Origin: a bacterium
GTDB taxonomy: Bacteria > Cyanobacteriota > Vampirovibrionia > Gastranaerophilales > Gastranaerophilaceae
NCBI GenBank assembly: GCA_024408905.1
Contig: JAKSUP010000121.1
Span: forward strand, 1-5,008
Length of the DNA: 5,008 nucleotides
Direction: 5' to 3'
Each line of letters begins with the position of its first letter. Position 1 is the stretch's first letter. The notes below the pieces were generated by a model, which was given only the letters and a program-made list of their open reading frames with translations, did no database searches and was not told where the DNA came from. Shown piece after piece: positions 3,832 through 5,008 of the stretch. The translations under genes and the position numbers were made by a program.

Positions 3832-5008
3832 ATGGATATATTTTCGATATTTGGACTGTGCGGGGGGCTAGCGCTCTTTCTGTACGGTATTTCAACTATG
3901 TCTGGAGCTTTAGAAAAGATAGCCGGTGGCAGACTTGAACGTATTTTAAAGCAAATGACATCAAATCCCATAAAAAGCTTTATATTCGGCGCTGGCGTAA
4001 CTGCTGCGATTCAGTCTTCATCAGCAGTAACGGTTATGCTTGTAGGTCTGGTAAACTCAGGTATTATGAATTTATCACAAACTGTTAGTGTGATTATAGG
4101 TTCAAATGTAGGTACTACAATAACAGCTTGGATATTAAGTTTATCAGGGATTAAAAGTACAACATTCCTTCTAAGATTACTAAAACCGGAATCTTTTTCA
4201 CCGATATTGGCCTTGATTGGGGTTATTATGATAATGGCTGCCAAATCAAATAAACGTAAAAATGTCGGTACAGTCTTTGTAGGTTTTGCAATTCTTATGT
4301 TTGGTATGGAAATGATGGCAGGATCTATGGCTCCGTTGGCTGACATGCCAAGTTTTCAACATATATTAGTTGCATTTACAAATCCTCTGTTAGGTATGCT
4401 TGTTGGTCTTGTCGTAACAATGGTTATCCAAAGTTCTGCTGCTTCAATCGGTATTTTGCAAGCATTATCAATGGTTGGTGGTTTGTCATACGGGATTGCT
4501 ATTCCGATTATTTTAGGGCAAAATCTCGGTACTTGTATTACGGCTGTTCTTTCTGCAATTGGGGTAACGACTAATGCAAAAAGGGTTGCTGCTGTTCATG
4601 TTATCTATAATATTTTGAGTGTCGGAATTTGTTTACCAATATTTGTTTTATTAAATCATATCTTTGATATTGCTTTTGTTGCAAAAGATGCTACACCTTT
4701 TGGAATTGCTGTTGTTCATACTGTATACAATATAATTACAGCACTTGTGGCATTCCCGTTCTTTAAATTCTTGGAGAAGGCTGCGATATGGGCAATTAAA
4801 GAAAAACAATCTGATGCAAACAAAAGTGTTATGCTTGATGAAAGATTGTTGCTTGCCCCCGGTTTTGCAATAGCAGAAAGTTATAAGCAAACGGTTAAAA
4901 TGGCTGAAATTGTTGAATTTAACTTTATTAATGCTACAAAAATGTTAAAAAGTTATCACCAAAAGAAGGCTGAGCAAATTAGAGAAAATGAAGTTCTTAT
5001 TGATACTT
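3832..5008 (+). CDS. Na+/phosphate cotransporter (NptA/NPT2 family), 5' part
   Basis: The frame is open from ATG 3832 to the window end, giving 392 codons without a stop; the 3' end is missing. The protein is an inner-membrane sodium-coupled phosphate carrier with two inverted Na_Pi_cotrans repeats. The first carries QSSSA (residues 61-65) and GSNVGTT (90-96). The second carries QSSAA (200-204) and GQNLGTC (229-235). The paired QSS motifs form the substrate and sodium site in this family. Hydrophobic helices fill residues about 5-22, 48-75, 82-105, 122-137, 147-165, 180-215, 220-245, 253-280 and 288-312. From about residue 315 the sequence becomes charged and helical (AIWAIKEKQSD, LAPGFAIAESYKQTVKMAEIV), the start of the C-terminal PhoU-like domain usual in bacterial members. 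It has its own promoter and ribosome binding site, so it is independent of the flagellin gene. Uptake versus phosphate-efflux direction cannot be told from sequence. Confidence 0.93.
   Translation, partial: MDIFSIFGLCGGLALFLYGISTMSGALEKIAGGRLERILKQMTSNPIKSFIFGAGVTAAIQSSSAVTVMLVGLVNSGIMNLSQTVSVIIGSNVGTTITAWILSLSGIKSTTFLLRLLKPESFSPILALIGVIMIMAAKSNKRKNVGTVFVGFAILMFGMEMMAGSMAPLADMPSFQHILVAFTNPLLGMLVGLVVTMVIQSSAASIGILQALSMVGGLSYGIAIPIILGQNLGTCITAVLSAIGVTTNAKRVAAVHVIYNILSVGICLPIFVLLNHIFDIAFVAKDATPFGIAVVHTVYNIITALVAFPFFKFLEKAAIWAIKEKQSDANKSVMLDERLLLAPGFAIAESYKQTVKMAEIVEFNFINATKMLKSYHQKKAEQIRENEVLIDT

Noticed and set aside
3759..4890. Minus-strand open frames at 3759-3971, 4011-4346 and 4651-4890
   Set aside because: All are antisense to the strongly conserved Na/Pi cotransporter frame and show no domain of their own.

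Overview
The window looks like an AT-rich bacterial chromosome segment from a motile organism. It reads with the ordinary genetic code and contains a flagellin-family gene. The style of the flagellin ends (MLSINTNLSSMIAQQSLNKS start, SDNAANYSIS), the AT richness and the dense palindromic intergenic repeats remind me of gut Melainabacteria (Gastranaerophilales-like). That placement is recognition by eye with low-to-moderate confidence, and other AT-rich flagellated lineages are possible.

Layout, all three genes on the plus strand: (1) 1-978, the 3' part of a sensor histidine kinase (GAF-like tail, coiled linker, HisKA, HATPase_c), cut by the left edge. (2) 979-1595, a 617-base intergenic region with an A/T-rich terminator-like hairpin, A-tract DNA, a small palindrome, a 12-G homopolymer, an octamer duplication, and then two kinds of palindromic repeat that run to 14 bases before the next gene's ribosome binding site. 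(3) 1596-3314, a complete flagellin-family gene whose central region is a GLUG-type repeat domain of the sort normally found on surface adhesins. (4) 3315-3831, a 517-base intergenic region filled with the same two repeat families in a composite arrangement, ending with a convincing promoter and ribosome binding site. (5) 3832-5008, the 5' part of a Na+/phosphate cotransporter (NptA/NPT2 type) with the start of its PhoU-like tail, cut by the right edge.

The three genes do not look like one operon: each is separated by more than 500 bases, and no flagellar assembly gene, chaperone or response regulator is adjacent. The flagellin stands alone as an island bracketed on both sides by related repeats. 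The most interesting features are the flagellin/GLUG architecture (conserved filament-core ends around an adhesin-like beta-repeat insert, with seven cysteines) and the structure of the flanking repeats: nested mini-insertions, a 27-base perfect inverted repeat, and a two-part composite repeated at an exact 200-base phase. No transposase, CRISPR array, tRNA or rRNA was seen.
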